Shown piece by piece: positions 7,963-14,702 of a stretch of DNA of 17,146 nucleotides. The stretch's first letter is position 1, and every line of letters begins with the position of its first letter. The stretch is from CAZSPL01 sp964608735 (GTDB lineage: Bacteria; JAJVIF01; JAPKYR01; CAZSPL01). The stretch covers positions 1-17,146 of the forward strand of contig CAZSPL010000064.1 of the NCBI GenBank assembly GCA_964608735.1. The letters are read 5' to 3'. The notes under the pieces are model-generated. The model saw only the letters and a program-made list of their open reading frames with translations. It did no database searches and was not told where the DNA came from. The position numbers and the translations under genes were made by a program.

Positions 7963-8763
7963 CTATGCTTTTTTCGCGACGATAAGCTGCTTCATTGAGC
8001 CGGGCGCGAAATCGCCCTTCTCATAATCCCCCCAGCGGTGAAGCGCCTTGAATCCGCAATATTCGAGCAGAAGCAGCAACTCATCGGGAAAGATCATCTT
8101 AAGCATCAATTCTTTCACATCGCGCTTCACCGAGCCATCAGGATGTACATGGGTGACATCGCACGTGATTCTCGATACTTGCGTTGCGTCGTTGTAATCA
8201 ACCGTCGTCAACTGCTCGTGGGTGATCCCGGTCTCCGGGTCACGGAAAATATATTCCTGGCACTTCAGCTTGATGTCGCGCGTAAGGTGTTCCAGGCTGG
8301 GATTGAACACATCGAGTATAAACCTCCCGCGCCCCGCCTGAAGATGCTCCCTCACTCTCTCGAGGCATTTCACCTGGTCTTCACGTGTGATAAGGGCGAG
8401 AAAAGAATTGAACGGGATGAAAATAGTCCGGAATTTCCGCCCCAGTTCGAACGTCCGCATGTCGGCCTTTACAAGCTCTACACGTTTCCGCACATCGGGC
8501 GGCGCGACGCTCAGCTTGTCGCGGCATCGCTGAAGCATCCCCTCGTCGCGATCGATACCCGTGACTTTCAACCCGTCGAACGCCAGCGGGATGGCGATCC
8601 TCCCGGTGCCGACGCATATCTCCATCACCGGCCCGCCATATGTGCCGCATAATTCGCGAAGGAACAGCACGTCCACTTCGCCGGGACCGATATGCTCGCA
8701 CACCAGGTCGTAAAACTCGGCATCGTAATTCACATTGAAATCAGGAAACTCGGATCCAGCCAT
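7963..8763 (-). CDS. Class I SAM-dependent methyltransferase
   Basis: 266 residues with a Rossmann-type methyltransferase domain over about residues 35-160. Motif I is VMEICVGTGRIAIPL (46-60), slightly atypical with EICVGTG for ExGxGxG. Motif II acidic residues lie in VTGIDRDEGML (67-77), motif III in VKADMRTFEL (98-107), and FIPFNSFLAL (115-124) matches motif IV. The C-terminal part (DPETGITHEQLTTVDYNDAT, then beta strands and LLLLEYCGFKALHRWGDYEK) resembles small-molecule methyltransferases of the Methyltransf_25 type. The substrate is unknown. It starts 14 bp after the nucleotidyltransferase stop, with GGGG just upstream of the ATG, so it belongs to the same transcript as the LptD-like and LptC-like genes. 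Confidence 0.87.
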   Translation of the reverse strand: MAGSEFPDFNVNYDAEFYDLVCEHIGPGEVDVLFLRELCGTYGGPVMEICVGTGRIAIPLAFDGLKVTGIDRDEGMLQRCRDKLSVAPPDVRKRVELVKADMRTFELGRKFRTIFIPFNSFLALITREDQVKCLERVREHLQAGRGRFILDVFNPSLEHLTRDIKLKCQEYIFRDPETGITHEQLTTVDYNDATQVSRITCDVTHVHPDGSVKRDVKELMLKMIFPDELLLLLEYCGFKALHRWGDYEKGDFAPGSMKQLIVAKKA

Positions 8764-8777
8764 CGCATTTGTCCCCG

Positions 8778-9593
8778 CTAATTCATGGGTTTTAAAACAT
8801 CCTGCACTCTTTTATAAATGTTTTCGAATTTCTCCGGCCAGATACTCTTGCCCTCGGGATCTATCTCGCTCACAAGCTCACCGCCGACCCTCACTATCTC
8901 CTCCAGCGCCCCCTGTAAATCCGCCGCGTCACCGGTGGCCGGAAATACGCTCCATATCGCTTCGGCGAGCGGATGGTCGATGTCGAGCGCCCCCTTTACC
9001 CAGCTCACGTTGGCATGACCGAGGTGCGCTTTTAAAAGCAGTATGAGTATCTGTTTCATATCGAAAAAGATATTATCGTGCGCCAGCCAGAGCTCGTCGC
9101 GCTTGATGCGAAACGCGGCCACCAGCGCGTAGTAGCAGAACTTGTCGAGCCCTTCATCGAAGGTGTATAACGAGTCTTCGGTATCCCCGATCTCGAACCT
9201 CAGGTTCTGGAAAAGCTTCCCCGGGTCAAACAGCGGCCGTATAGCCTTGCGTATCGCCCGGCGCGTTATCGGATTCAGGCTCCCCTCGGCAAGCTCGGAT
9301 TGCTTGATGATTGTCGCATCGATGCAGATAAGGTTGTCCAGAACTACGCGTCCAGGTGAATGACGCGCCAGTACTTCCCTCTCGCCGATGAGCCATGTGT
9401 CGTTGGAGCGATACGCTTCCGCCGCATCGTCGGTTATCACCGCGATCAGGTCGATGTCGCTCAACGGCTTCTGCGTGCCCTCTGCATGAGAGCCGACCAG
9501 CGCGAGCGAAAGCACCGCCAGATCCGACTTGAGAAACTGCCCTGCCTCCTTTATGAACTCTTCCTTCGCTTTCGACAGACGTGCGTAATCCAT
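8778..9593 (-). CDS. Nucleotidyltransferase-domain protein (Pol beta superfamily)
   Basis: 271 residues from the ATG at 9593; an in-frame TTG two codons earlier (9599) is possible but less attractive, since a weak AGG lies 8 nt before the ATG. The N-terminal third carries the nucleotidyltransferase signature LALVGSHAEGTQKPLSDIDL (residues about 30-49), with the two metal-binding Asp residues in SDIDL and a candidate third acidic residue in LICIDATII near residue 91. The C-terminal half is helical (LDKFCYYALVAAFRIKRDEL, then FFDMKQILILLLKAHLG), as in aminoglycoside- or DUF4111-like nucleotidyltransferases. It may transfer an NMP to a small molecule; whether it acts on a sugar, antibiotic or protein cannot be said. 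It lies 9 bp after the LptD-like gene and 14 bp before the methyltransferase. Confidence 0.83.
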   Translation of the reverse strand: MDYARLSKAKEEFIKEAGQFLKSDLAVLSLALVGSHAEGTQKPLSDIDLIAVITDDAAEAYRSNDTWLIGEREVLARHSPGRVVLDNLICIDATIIKQSELAEGSLNPITRRAIRKAIRPLFDPGKLFQNLRFEIGDTEDSLYTFDEGLDKFCYYALVAAFRIKRDELWLAHDNIFFDMKQILILLLKAHLGHANVSWVKGALDIDHPLAEAIWSVFPATGDAADLQGALEEIVRVGGELVSEIDPEGKSIWPEKFENIYKRVQDVLKPMN

Positions 9594-9602
9594 GTTCAAT
9601 AC

Positions 9603-11123
9603 CTATACGAACTGCTTTGGTAAACCTATGAGCAATCTTACCGTCTTCTGCTCGAAATCCCACAGGACCCCTATCTCCATCGTATCGAAGACATATATAC
9701 CGCCGAACCCGAGGCGTTTGAAGTTATCCCTGTCAAGGTCGTAAAGCAGGTCCGACGCAATCCCCCACCTCTTCCCGGGAAACACCTGCCCCTTGTAATG
9801 CAGCCCCTCGCTAACCTCCACCCTGTCATACATGAATGGGCTTTCGCCCTCATCATTGTTGTTAATATAGCTTAATTTCCAGTCGAAATCGCTCCCCCCG
9901 TCGTATATTAGCGATGTCGTGCTCTTGAATACCGCGTAATCCTGCCCGCCCTCATAGAAGGACCATACGTATGCACCGTTGAACTTAACCGCCCAGTTGC
10001 CGAATTCCACCGCCTTCAGAGCGAATTCATAGTCGAAGCCCCCTCGCTCCCGCTCGACATTCCTCGATGCTTCCCTGATATCGCCATAGAAACCGGTGAT
10101 GCCATGTGAATAATCACCGATTCGCGGGAGGCTGTATCTCAGCCTGAAATCGGGCTCACTCCACACCACCTGCCCCTCGTTGAGCGGATCCTCTAACCTT
10201 TCTGGACCATACAGAAGGCTCGCGCGTCCGCCCGGGAAAGCTTGATTCAAGCCAACCTGCCAGTAGAAGCGGTCCGGGATGTACGGGTTCAGCCTTATAG
10301 ATATGAAGGATTCGCTTTCCTCGGACGCTGAGAACGTGTAGAAGAATTTCTGGTCTATCCCCAGGCCGTCGCTGGCGTCATAGGTCATCGTGGGAAGGAA
10401 CCCCGTGAAACCGACGTCGTTCCTCTTGATGAACCCCTGGCGCAACCTCATGGGAAGCAGCGTTACCTTTACGCCGAAAAGCCTTATGTCGAAGTGGTCC
10501 ATCGAGGCCGCCACGATCCGACCCTCTTCATCTATTTCAGCCACTATCTCATCCGAATGAAACTCCAGCTCTCCGCTCTCCCGGCTCCCAGCGCTCCACC
10601 GCGGGCCGTCGAGAACGATGCGGTCCGGGGAAAGCGCCAACGAGTCGGCCTTGAAGCGCACGTCGATGGGAACGTCCATATCGATCCCCATCTCTATCTT
10701 ATCGGGGTCGATGTGGAATATCCCCGTAGTGCTTCCGAAGCCACCCTCGCGCGTGTTGAAATCATAACGAAACTCGCTACCCGTGAACTCCGCAAGCCCG
10801 TTGGCGAAATCCATCGATACATCGGGATACGCCCTGATGACCGGCTTCTCGCGGCCGTCGGAAATCAGCTCGAGAGTGTCGCATTCGAGCACGAAGTCGC
10901 TGTAGGAAACCCGTACGCCACCCTTGATCGTGAGCAGGCCTTCATCGCGGACGTAACTGAAACTTTCGCCGGTGATGCATACGCATATTTCATCCATTTG
11001 CGAGAGGGTCTCGATACCCTTGCCTTCGTCCTCCTGCGCGGCATGAGAAGCCAGGGGCATGCAGAAAAGCGCCGCGAAGGACGCAACGAAGAAGAAAATC
11101 AGCCTCGCGATGAAATCCCGCAA
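9603..11123 (-). CDS. lptD: Compact LptD/OstA-type outer-membrane protein
   Basis: 506 residues, much shorter than the roughly 780 of Enterobacteria. A signal peptide (1-28, FIARLIFFFVASFAALFCMP, cleavage after SHA) is followed by an LptA/OstA-like domain (about 50-200: SFSYVRDEGLLTIKGGVRV, then SYSDFVLECDTLELISDG) and a C-terminal beta-barrel region (about 230-506) with alternating strands such as GYxxxxFxF-type FYWQVGLNQAFPGGRASLLY. LptD receives LPS from the periplasmic bridge and inserts it in the outer leaflet. The start is TTG, supported by GAGG 7 nt upstream; an ATG further up runs straight into a stop. It opens a six-gene unit ending with lptC. Usual LptD disulphide cysteines are not evident. 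An LptD-like barrel of other function remains possible. Confidence 0.78.
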   Translation of the reverse strand: MRDFIARLIFFFVASFAALFCMPLASHAAQEDEGKGIETLSQMDEICVCITGESFSYVRDEGLLTIKGGVRVSYSDFVLECDTLELISDGREKPVIRAYPDVSMDFANGLAEFTGSEFRYDFNTREGGFGSTTGIFHIDPDKIEMGIDMDVPIDVRFKADSLALSPDRIVLDGPRWSAGSRESGELEFHSDEIVAEIDEEGRIVAASMDHFDIRLFGVKVTLLPMRLRQGFIKRNDVGFTGFLPTMTYDASDGLGIDQKFFYTFSASEESESFISIRLNPYIPDRFYWQVGLNQAFPGGRASLLYGPERLEDPLNEGQVVWSEPDFRLRYSLPRIGDYSHGITGFYGDIREASRNVERERGGFDYEFALKAVEFGNWAVKFNGAYVWSFYEGGQDYAVFKSTTSLIYDGGSDFDWKLSYINNNDEGESPFMYDRVEVSEGLHYKGQVFPGKRWGIASDLLYDLDRDNFKRLGFGGIYVFDTMEIGVLWDFEQKTVRLLIGLPKQFV

Positions 11124-11150
11124 GCAATCACCTCTTCATATGATGCCGCC

Positions 11151-11177
11151 ATTATACCCTATTATCCTTTAAGGATA
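11151..11177 (-). promoter_or_regulatory. Promoter of the lptD-lptC operon with overlapping palindrome
   Basis: On the minus strand a perfect TATAAT (11156-11151) lies 27 nt before the TTG start of the LptD-like gene, giving a leader of about 20 nt that holds the Shine-Dalgarno GAGGTGA. No good -35 is seen. Where it should be there is a 15-nt palindrome, TATCCTT-T-AAGGATA (11163-11177), which could be an activator or repressor site. Confidence 0.5.
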
Positions 11178-11220
11178 TCGCTCCCCCGGCCCGGATGAGG
11201 GCGAGAATCCCGCGCCGCAT

Positions 11221-11249
11221 AAAAAAAGGGCCCCGGAAATCCGGAGCCC
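11221..11249 (-). terminator. Intrinsic terminator after the SLH porin gene
   Basis: On the minus strand GGGCTCCGG-ATTT-CCGGGGCCC forms a 9-bp stem (one G-U pair) with a 4-nt loop, followed by seven T. It begins 22 nt after the porin stop codon and ends the porin transcript before the LptD operon promoter. Confidence 0.9.
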
Positions 11250-11271
11250 TTCGTAATGCTGAGGTTCAGCC

Positions 11272-12891
11272 TTAGAACGATACGAGATATGTACCGCGCA
11301 GTTTGGCCAGTGTCGGGGCATCGATACCACTGTGGATGTAATCCAGCATGATATCGGCCTTGTCGCTCAAGGGGTACTTGAGGTGCAGCCGTACGAGCGC
11401 GGGCAAATCTGTATTGCTCTGGGTGGTGCCGTCATAGAATACCAACTTGGTGAACAGGGTGTCGAACCAGGTATGCTGAATGATGGCACCGGCACCGACG
11501 AAGTTGATCGGGAAGATGTTTATCCCGGTCTCCCATGTGAGGGTCGAGTTCCCACCGATAAGGCCGGTGTAGGAATCGCAGACCTCGAACGGGTTCAGGT
11601 CGGCGCTGGTGAATCCCGGCAGCAGGCCGACGTCGGCATACTGCACGTTCACCTTGGTGTTGCCGTCGTTGTAGAGGTCAACACCAACGATGAAGCTGTT
11701 GGCGTAATCCGTTCCATAAGTGTCCTCAACGCTGAAGCCATTCTGATCTTTCTGCATGAATACATACTCGATCTTGGCGCGGTTAAGGAATTCACCCGGG
11801 AGGATTTCGGTGTCGACATCGAAACCGAGGCCGTCCTCGTCGCCGTAGCCTTCAACCAGCCAGTTGACGCCTACCTTGGCGAAGTAATCGGTCTTGTTCA
11901 TATCGCCCTTCGGCTCGCCGAATTCATAAGCGACACGGCCGATGCCGAGACCTTCCTGGATATCGTTGCGGAGATTCCTGGCCATGAACGCCTGGATGTC
12001 GAGGCGATCGCCGCCGGTGCTGAATGAAATACCCGGGCGGGTGCGGAAATGATTGTCGAAAATCATTCCGTACTGGCCAAATACCGCGTACATGCGGCCG
12101 GCGCCGACGTCGAGGTGATTAAACCACGCGCCCGGCTCCCAGCCGAGAATGTCGAATACATCGGTCATAACATAGGCCTGATCAACAGCGAGATAGCTGT
12201 TGTCGGTCGCTGTTACGGCGCCGCCGACGCCGCCGCCGATGAAGCTTCGGATCTGCCAGAGATCAATGTAGGTCTTGATGAAAGGAGCAGGCTGAGCCTT
12301 GAAGGCCAGCTTGATCATTTCCTCGACCTCGAAGCTCTGGGGCGGGGTCGTTCCCGGTGTTCCGCCGATGAACGGTGTGCCATAAGGGCCGACATACTCG
12401 TTGGTGATGATGTCCTCGACCTTGAAGCGAAGGACTCCGCTGACGTGAACTGCCTGGCCCATCTTCTCCAATGCGGAGACACGGTCCTCGATGTTCCACA
12501 TCCAGTCCTTCATGTCGTCGATGTCGTACCCGATCATCTCGAGCTCCTGGGCGAACTCGTCGATCAGGTCGTTGACTGTAGCCATCGCATCGTCAAGGTC
12601 TGACTGATAAACGAGATCCGTCGGAAGTTCCGTAGAAACATTCGTGATCGCATCCATAAGAGCATCGTAGATGCGGGCAATTACCATCGCCATCTCGTAG
12701 CGGGTAAACAGATTATCGCCCTTGAAAGTCCCATCGGGATAACCGATGATGATGCCTTCCTGCTGGAGATGATTCACGGCGCGGTAGGCCCAGTGATCGG
12801 CCGGTACGTCGCTGAACGGTCCAGCAAAGGCGGGAGCGGCAAATGCCAGTAATACGGCAACTACCACTACGGGGATCCAGATTTTACGCAT
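11272..12891 (-). CDS. SLH-domain outer-membrane porin-like protein
   Basis: 539 residues. A signal peptide (1-23, cleavage after AFA) is followed by one S-layer homology domain (about 24-80: FSDVPADHWAYRAVNHLQQE, IIIGYPDGTFKGDN, RYEMAMVIARIY), a helical coiled-coil stretch (about 95-145: LDDAMATVNDLIDEFAQELE), and a long beta-strand-rich region to the end (147-539) that finishes in LRGTYLVSF with the terminal Phe typical of outer-membrane barrels. This is the layout of SLH porins (as in Thermus SlpA, cyanobacterial SomA and Negativicutes Mep45-type proteins): the SLH domain grips peptidoglycan-linked polymer and the barrel spans the outer membrane, tying the two together. It is monocistronic: own promoter, a roughly 335-nt leader, a strong AAGGAGG 6 nt before the ATG, and an intrinsic terminator. 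Codon use suggests high expression. Confidence 0.92.
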   Translation of the reverse strand: MRKIWIPVVVVAVLLAFAAPAFAGPFSDVPADHWAYRAVNHLQQEGIIIGYPDGTFKGDNLFTRYEMAMVIARIYDALMDAITNVSTELPTDLVYQSDLDDAMATVNDLIDEFAQELEMIGYDIDDMKDWMWNIEDRVSALEKMGQAVHVSGVLRFKVEDIITNEYVGPYGTPFIGGTPGTTPPQSFEVEEMIKLAFKAQPAPFIKTYIDLWQIRSFIGGGVGGAVTATDNSYLAVDQAYVMTDVFDILGWEPGAWFNHLDVGAGRMYAVFGQYGMIFDNHFRTRPGISFSTGGDRLDIQAFMARNLRNDIQEGLGIGRVAYEFGEPKGDMNKTDYFAKVGVNWLVEGYGDEDGLGFDVDTEILPGEFLNRAKIEYVFMQKDQNGFSVEDTYGTDYANSFIVGVDLYNDGNTKVNVQYADVGLLPGFTSADLNPFEVCDSYTGLIGGNSTLTWETGINIFPINFVGAGAIIQHTWFDTLFTKLVFYDGTTQSNTDLPALVRLHLKYPLSDKADIMLDYIHSGIDAPTLAKLRGTYLVSF

Positions 12892-13226
12892 TCTTCTCCT
12901 CCTTGGTTTTTGCGTAAATAGAAATCTCCTCCTATCAGGGAACCAAGAGGCTTAATGCAATGTAAAACCGTTTTCGGGATTTGAAACCTTCCGGGCGAGT
13001 ATCCACGTTTCCTCTCCTTCCTGTCTCGCTTCCCTGCGGGTTCTCAATGCATCGTGCCCCGCGGACTCTGCCTGATCGAAGAATCAATGCGTAGCCCATG
13101 TGGGCTTAAAACGCGCACGAACGAAAGTGCAGGCAACCAAGTAAGTTTCACCTCCTTTCGGCCTGCTTCCGAATCAGCGCGAATTTTCCATGTGCAATTC
13201 CCCCCCTCAATCTCATACCCCTACGG
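12892..13226 (-). ncRNA. Long structured 5' leader of the SLH porin mRNA
   Basis: Between the promoter's predicted start (near 13226) and the porin ATG lie about 335 nt without a convincing gene but dense in pairing. Stems seen on the minus strand: AAAA(TT)CGCGC/GCGCGTTTT (13187-13177 with 13116-13108), GCAGGC/GCCTGC (13166-13161 with 13134-13129), GCAC/GTGC (13130-13127 with 13118-13115), AGCCC/GGGCT with a 4-nt loop (13106-13093), and GCGGG/CCCGC (13062-13058 with 13040-13036). A full Shine-Dalgarno, AAAGGAGGTGA, lies at 13158-13148 inside the second stem. Near the 3' end CTTGGTT can pair with AACCAAG next to the porin's own AAGGAGG. I do not recognise a known riboswitch class. It may be a cis-regulatory RNA or an mRNA-stabilising leader. 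Confidence 0.55.
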
Positions 13227-13232
13227 ACAATC

Positions 13233-13260
13233 ATTATATAGTATCGAACGTGTAAATCAA
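13233..13260 (-). promoter_or_regulatory. Sigma-70-type promoter of the SLH porin
   Basis: On the minus strand TTGATT (13260-13255), a 16-nt spacer, then a perfect TATAAT (13238-13233). The upstream flank (13261-13296) is very AT-rich and could act as an UP element. Predicted transcription start is near 13226. This is the best promoter in the window, fitting a highly expressed envelope protein. Confidence 0.75.
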
Positions 13261-13342
13261 GTATTTTCCAGAACGATTAAGAATTATTAAAAAACCTTAA
13301 CACCTTCGGTTTCCTGTAACTCCTTTTATTGCTATGTTTCCG

Positions 13343-13768
13343 TCAAATCCGCCCTTCCCGGGACTCAAGAAATCTTCTCCCGATTATTACTGCCGCATAG
13401 TCATCCACAGGTCTCGGCATCGGACGAAAAGTTGCCGGAAAAATCCCCCAGAAGCATCCGGGCTTGTTCTCTTCCCAGAAAAGGATGCGCGCCTCATCGG
13501 TCGTGTTCGTTTCATCCACGACTTCCGCCGCGACTCCGAGATGTTTCTCTATCTCCGACGCCACGGCCCTGCCCTGCGTGGCGCCGCCCACGACTATCGC
13601 GCATCCCCCACAACGTTCCAGCCAGTCGCGAAGGAGTTCCAGCAGCTCATCCCTTCCAACAATATCCCGGAAAAGCGCGCCTCCCCCGGCGTCGAGATGC
13701 GCCACCCCGCATTTGTGCGTACCGGGGTCTATCGCGATAAGGACGGCATTTCCGCTCGGTTCCGGCAT
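13343..13768 (-). CDS. YqgF/RuvX-like RNase H-fold protein
   Basis: 141 residues, the usual size for YqgF/RuvX, a family of RNase H-fold nucleases linked to Holliday-junction resolution and to pre-16S rRNA processing. The first strand carries IAIDPGTHKCGVAHLD (11-26) with the conserved Asp14, the central motif VVDETNTTDEARILFWEENK (83-102) holds Glu86 in the place of the family's DERxTTxxA, and PVDDYAAVIIGRRFLE (120-135) supplies Asp123 or Asp122 for the usual VDxxAAxxILxxxL. All three acidic positions are therefore present. The segment CFWGIFPATFRPMPRP (105-120) is an insertion relative to classic YqgF and marks a divergent subfamily. It is divergent from the TIM-barrel gene at 13849 and stands apart from the porin, which has its own promoter. 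Confidence 0.8.
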   Translation of the reverse strand: MPEPSGNAVLIAIDPGTHKCGVAHLDAGGGALFRDIVGRDELLELLRDWLERCGGCAIVVGGATQGRAVASEIEKHLGVAAEVVDETNTTDEARILFWEENKPGCFWGIFPATFRPMPRPVDDYAAVIIGRRFLESREGRI

Positions 13769-13797
13769 GCCCTGATGCTACCATTTTTTCATCCCGG

Positions 13798-13826
13798 TTT
13801 GGAGTGTGATAATATCGCGATATCAT
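13798..13826 (+). promoter_or_regulatory. Weak promoter with operator-like palindrome in the divergent gap
   Basis: TTTGGA (13798-13803), a 17-nt spacer and TATCAT (13821-13826) form a weak promoter for the gene at 13849. The spacer and -10 are covered by ATATCGCGATAT (13812-13823), a perfect 12-bp palindrome extendable with one mismatch pair to 13809-13826. It lies in the 80-bp gap between two divergent genes, where a shared regulator could bind. Evidence is sequence pattern only. Confidence 0.35.
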
Positions 13827-13848
13827 AAACGCGGAGAAGGATAAAAAA

Positions 13849-14658
13849 ATGCAAATCGCCATGGCGCATGCCTATGATTACACGCTCCCGTTAGGGGATA
13901 ATCTGAAGGCCGTTTCCGATGCCGGTTTCAGGATAGTCACACTCGGCGCGCAAAGGGATCACAGCAACTATCACACGAAAGACGGAAGGAAAATTCTTAA
14001 GAAGCTCTGTGCGAAACTGAACCTGAGGATTCAGAATATCCACACTCCCCTCGCGGATGAACAGCGGATTTCATCGGCCGATGAGGAGCAGCGTACGGCG
14101 GGTGTGCGCGAAGTCCTTGATGCGATCGAAGCGTGCGGGGAACTGGATTGTGGGATGATCGTGGTGCACCTTTCGCACAGGGCCGGTCCCGCTGAATACA
14201 ACAGCAGGCTCGTTTCCGCGCGGAAATCCATGACCGAGATCCTTCCCCCCGCGGAAAAAGCCGGCGTGAAAATAGCCTGCGAAAACCTTTTCACCGTTGC
14301 ATCGAATGAAATCCTGCGGGAGATCCTCGACGAATTCGACCATCCGATGCTCGGCCTCTGCTATGACTCATCCCACGCCAATCTCTCCGGCAATCCCCTC
14401 GAATTCCTGGCTGCATACGGCCGCAGGCTGTTTATCACTCACATCAGCGATAATCGCGGCGAACACGATGATCACATCCTCCCGGGTATGGGCGAAATCG
14501 ACTGGAAAACAATAATGGGAGTAATCGGTGATACAGGTTTCGAAGGGCCGCTGTTGCCCGAAGTTGAAAGAGAGCCATCCGGGTATACGTCCCGGCCCCC
14601 ATTGGACTTCACATCCGAAGTATTTCAGAAAGGGCAATGGCTGCTGAAGATGTTATAG
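13849..14658 (+). CDS. Sugar-phosphate isomerase/epimerase-like TIM barrel
   Basis: 269 residues, the size of xylose-isomerase-like TIM-barrel (AP endonuclease family 2) proteins. Members bind divalent metal and act as sugar isomerases, epimerases, inosose dehydratases or DNA endonucleases. Ligand-type residues appear at the ends of the barrel strands: NIHTPL (His65), IVVHLSH (His107), KIACENL (Glu145), GLCYDSSHAN (Asp173, His176), FITHISDNRG (His198) and EHDDHILPGMGEIDW (Asp207/His209), with LLPEVE near 240. The DSSHAN, HISDNRG and LPGxGEIDW motifs point to sugar isomerase/epimerases rather than endonuclease IV. The ATG has GGAGAAGG 8 nt upstream. It is the only plus-strand gene here, convergent with the 3D-domain gene. 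The sugar substrate is unknown; inositol or a rare keto-sugar would be usual. Confidence 0.85.
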   Translation: MQIAMAHAYDYTLPLGDNLKAVSDAGFRIVTLGAQRDHSNYHTKDGRKILKKLCAKLNLRIQNIHTPLADEQRISSADEEQRTAGVREVLDAIEACGELDCGMIVVHLSHRAGPAEYNSRLVSARKSMTEILPPAEKAGVKIACENLFTVASNEILREILDEFDHPMLGLCYDSSHANLSGNPLEFLAAYGRRLFITHISDNRGEHDDHILPGMGEIDWKTIMGVIGDTGFEGPLLPEVEREPSGYTSRPPLDFTSEVFQKGQWLLKML

Positions 14659-14702
14659 ATTGTACAAGTATAGCATCCCTAACTTATACTCAAATGTAAT
14701 AA

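Noticed and set aside
12935..13099. A 54-codon minus-strand frame from the ATG at 13099 inside the porin leader
   Set aside because: It has no Shine-Dalgarno, no recognisable domain, and a stop-free run of this length is expected by chance at this base composition. The region is better explained as structured leader.
13054..13290. A 78-codon plus-strand frame across the porin promoter and leader
   Set aside because: It runs antisense through the promoter and the stems, with no ribosome-binding site or domain.
13292..13312. AAACC/GGTTT hairpin with a T-run after the YqgF-like gene
   Set aside because: The stem is only 5 bp with an 11-nt loop; the T-run may belong to the AT-rich flank of the porin promoter. 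Possible but too weak to list as a terminator.
14667..14690. AGTATA/TATACT inverted repeat between the convergent TIM-barrel and 3D genes
   Set aside because: Only a 6-bp AT-rich stem with a 12-nt loop and no T-run; too weak to call a terminator.
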